A stretch of 64,000 nt of DNA. Source: Orthonyx spaldingii. Its lineage: Eukaryota > Chordata > Aves > Passeriformes > Orthonychidae. Both the position numbers and the translations under genes were made by a program. The stretch spans positions 845,445 through 909,444 of the forward strand of contig VZTJ01005907.1 of the NCBI GenBank assembly GCA_013397795.1, in the 5' to 3' direction. Below, in pieces: positions 62,401 to 64,000 of the stretch. The stretch's first letter is position 1. Each line of letters opens with the position of its first letter. The notes under the pieces were generated by a model. That model saw only the letters and a list, made by a program, of their open reading frames with translations, did no database searches and was not told where the DNA came from.

Positions 62401-64000
62401 CCAGCAATTCTAGGACTCTGTATCTGTAGATCCCAGTGAAATGAAACCTTATTCAAGAGTCCACATGACTACTACCATCTTACTAAGTACAGCTGAAGGT
62501 CCTTGCTGCACCCTCCTGTATAACAGTGCTGGAGTAACTCTGGGATGCTGCAGCACCCTGCTGTCCTGCCTACTGGAACAGCTGACTCCTACCCAGCTCA
62601 GTAAGCTGCAGTCCTCAAAGGCTGTCAGGCTGAAGAGCCAGAGAGCACTCAGAGGATGCAGTATTTCATAGAGTCATGGCAGACTCAGGAGCTTGGCAGG
62701 GATCAAGCTCCAGCTGTGACACACACACACATAATGTGCCAGCTCAACAATTGCTCTGCAGTTCACTGTTAGAGGAGGTGTTAAGCTATGGAAAACAAAA
62801 GGCAGAAGGAAGTGAAAATTGATTGAAGGTCTATTTCATTTCTTTTGCTAGATGGCCTACCAAACATACAGTGCCAGAAAGGTCTAGCTCCTGTCCTTTG
62901 CTCCTTCAAGATCTCCCATTTGAGACACAGGCTGTGTGGAGGAGTATATGCTCCACAGATAGCCAGCTAGCTGTGAATAAGCAAAGATCTTATTTATCTA
63001 AGAACTTCCCTTCCTGAGTAGCCCCAGTGGTCTGTGGACAATGGAGTGCAAATTCGTGCCCTGCAGTCTCTCTTTAGCCCCAGGAACAGGGAGTGCGATG
63101 CATCTGCAAGTTTTGGGGTAATCAGAGGCCACAATGCCAAGCACAGACACATGAGAGGAGCTGGGATCTGTCACAGTGCATTTGGTTGTCAACTCTATTC
63201 TGACACCTACCAGAAACATTATCCCTTGCTTTGTAAGAATAAGCTTATTTGCTCGAGATTTGTATTTGAGGCATGACTCTTAATGCTGCCTGCCTTAGTT
63301 ATTCAGCAGGAAATCTGCAGTCTCTCACTGAAATTATAGCAAGTCCCATATTTGCTCTGTATATGTTATGTAAGAGTTACTATTCTGGGCTATGCTAAAT
63401 TTAAAAGAGAAATCTATCAGGGACTCCTACCAGCAACTTGGGTATTGAAATGTTCAGGAGGATCTCCTTCTCTGATCAGGCAAATTGTGAACAGAAAAGC
63501 AGAGTTTAGAAGCTTAATTTAAGTCCCAGTTCAAGTCTAAAGAGAAAATTGTAAAGCCCTAGACAAATTGTCAGTGATACTGTCATTTAATCTACTCCCA
63601 GAATAAAATTTCAGTTACAGTGATACACAGCATTTATAAGGGGGCATATCCTGAGGCCCTTCACTAATAGATTAAATTCCTTTTCTAAAGAGGTTAGGGA
63701 GAGTCTGGTGTGTAAGTGATACAAACCATGGATGGCCTACACTCAAGCCATGTAGGCTTATTAGAACCTTGTGAAAATAAGCTCTCTTCACTTCTGAAGG
63801 TTCATGGCTTAGCTGGGGCTCACACACAGACTTTGTACGGCTTTACCTCCTAGAAGTGACTTTTAACTACTTTTAAGTAGTTACAAGATCAAGTGAATGC
63901 CATAGAATATGTGATAGATTGTTGCTTTCACCCTGCCCATATTTTACTAAATAGCAACAATAATTTGATAACTACTTAATTTACCAGTGCAAAGAAAATT
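59421..64000. other. Unique AT-rich sequence, possibly including ERV interior
   Basis: If the ERV extends upstream, its gag-pol part would lie here on the minus strand. I see no reverse-transcriptase, integrase or primer-binding-site signature. A single minus frame at 61130-61435 (101 codons) is open but unrecognised. A (CA)n of about six units is at 62719-62731. The rest holds nothing I can name. Confidence 0.35.
62719..62731. repeat. Short (CA)n microsatellite
   Basis: About six CA/AC units. Confidence 0.9.

Noticed and set aside
62667..62700. catagagtcatgg as a reversed CR1 tail
   Set aside because: Only about ten bases resemble the CR1 tail, with no CR1 body next to it.
1..64000. CRISPR arrays, bacterial operons, replication origins, rRNA genes
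   Set aside because: Nothing of the kind is present, and the sequence is vertebrate nuclear DNA.

Overview
The window looks like vertebrate nuclear DNA from a bird, most likely a passerine. There are no bacterial-style operons and no long open frames. Three CR1 LINE 3' ends are readable (36153-36634, 43134-43472, 48690-49228). At 6940-7064 a short element carries a tRNA-Ile(AAT)-like head joined to a CR1-type tail. From memory, that build (the TguSINE1 family and its relatives) is known from passerines. A MIR-like relic near 12.9 kb fits an amniote genome.

I could not identify any complete protein-coding gene with confidence. Most of the 64 kb is AT-rich, unique, intergenic or intronic sequence. 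It is interrupted by two GC-rich CpG islands (about 25.44-25.80 kb and 48.03-48.59 kb), two assembly gaps (57 N at 15967-16023 and 70 N at 48332-48401), homopolymer tracts, a few microsatellites and a 20-bp minisatellite (14441-14510).

Layout. 0-6.9 kb: unique sequence with a possible disrupted minus-strand frame at 3457-3797. 6.9-7.1 kb: the SINE. 11.6-14.0 kb: two LTR-like segments, a perfect hairpin and the MIR relic. 14.4-16.1 kb: minisatellite, an AT-rich motif-dense stretch, and a homopolymer region around the first gap. 20.9-25.8 kb: a weak but coherent minus-strand transcription-unit hypothesis, made of a CpG-island first exon with a strong donor, a splice-flanked 110-bp segment, and a terminal exon with a poly(A) signal. 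26-48 kb: mostly featureless apart from two CR1 copies and a possible poly(A)-tailed relic. 48.0-49.2 kb: the second CpG island followed closely by a CR1. 58.0-59.4 kb: the most interesting locus, the 3' portion of a minus-strand endogenous retrovirus-like element. It has an LTR with CCAAT and TATA boxes, a polypurine tract, and open frames ending just before that tract whose product I do not recognise.

All family assignments come from reading the sequence by eye. No alignment, repeat masking or expression data were available.
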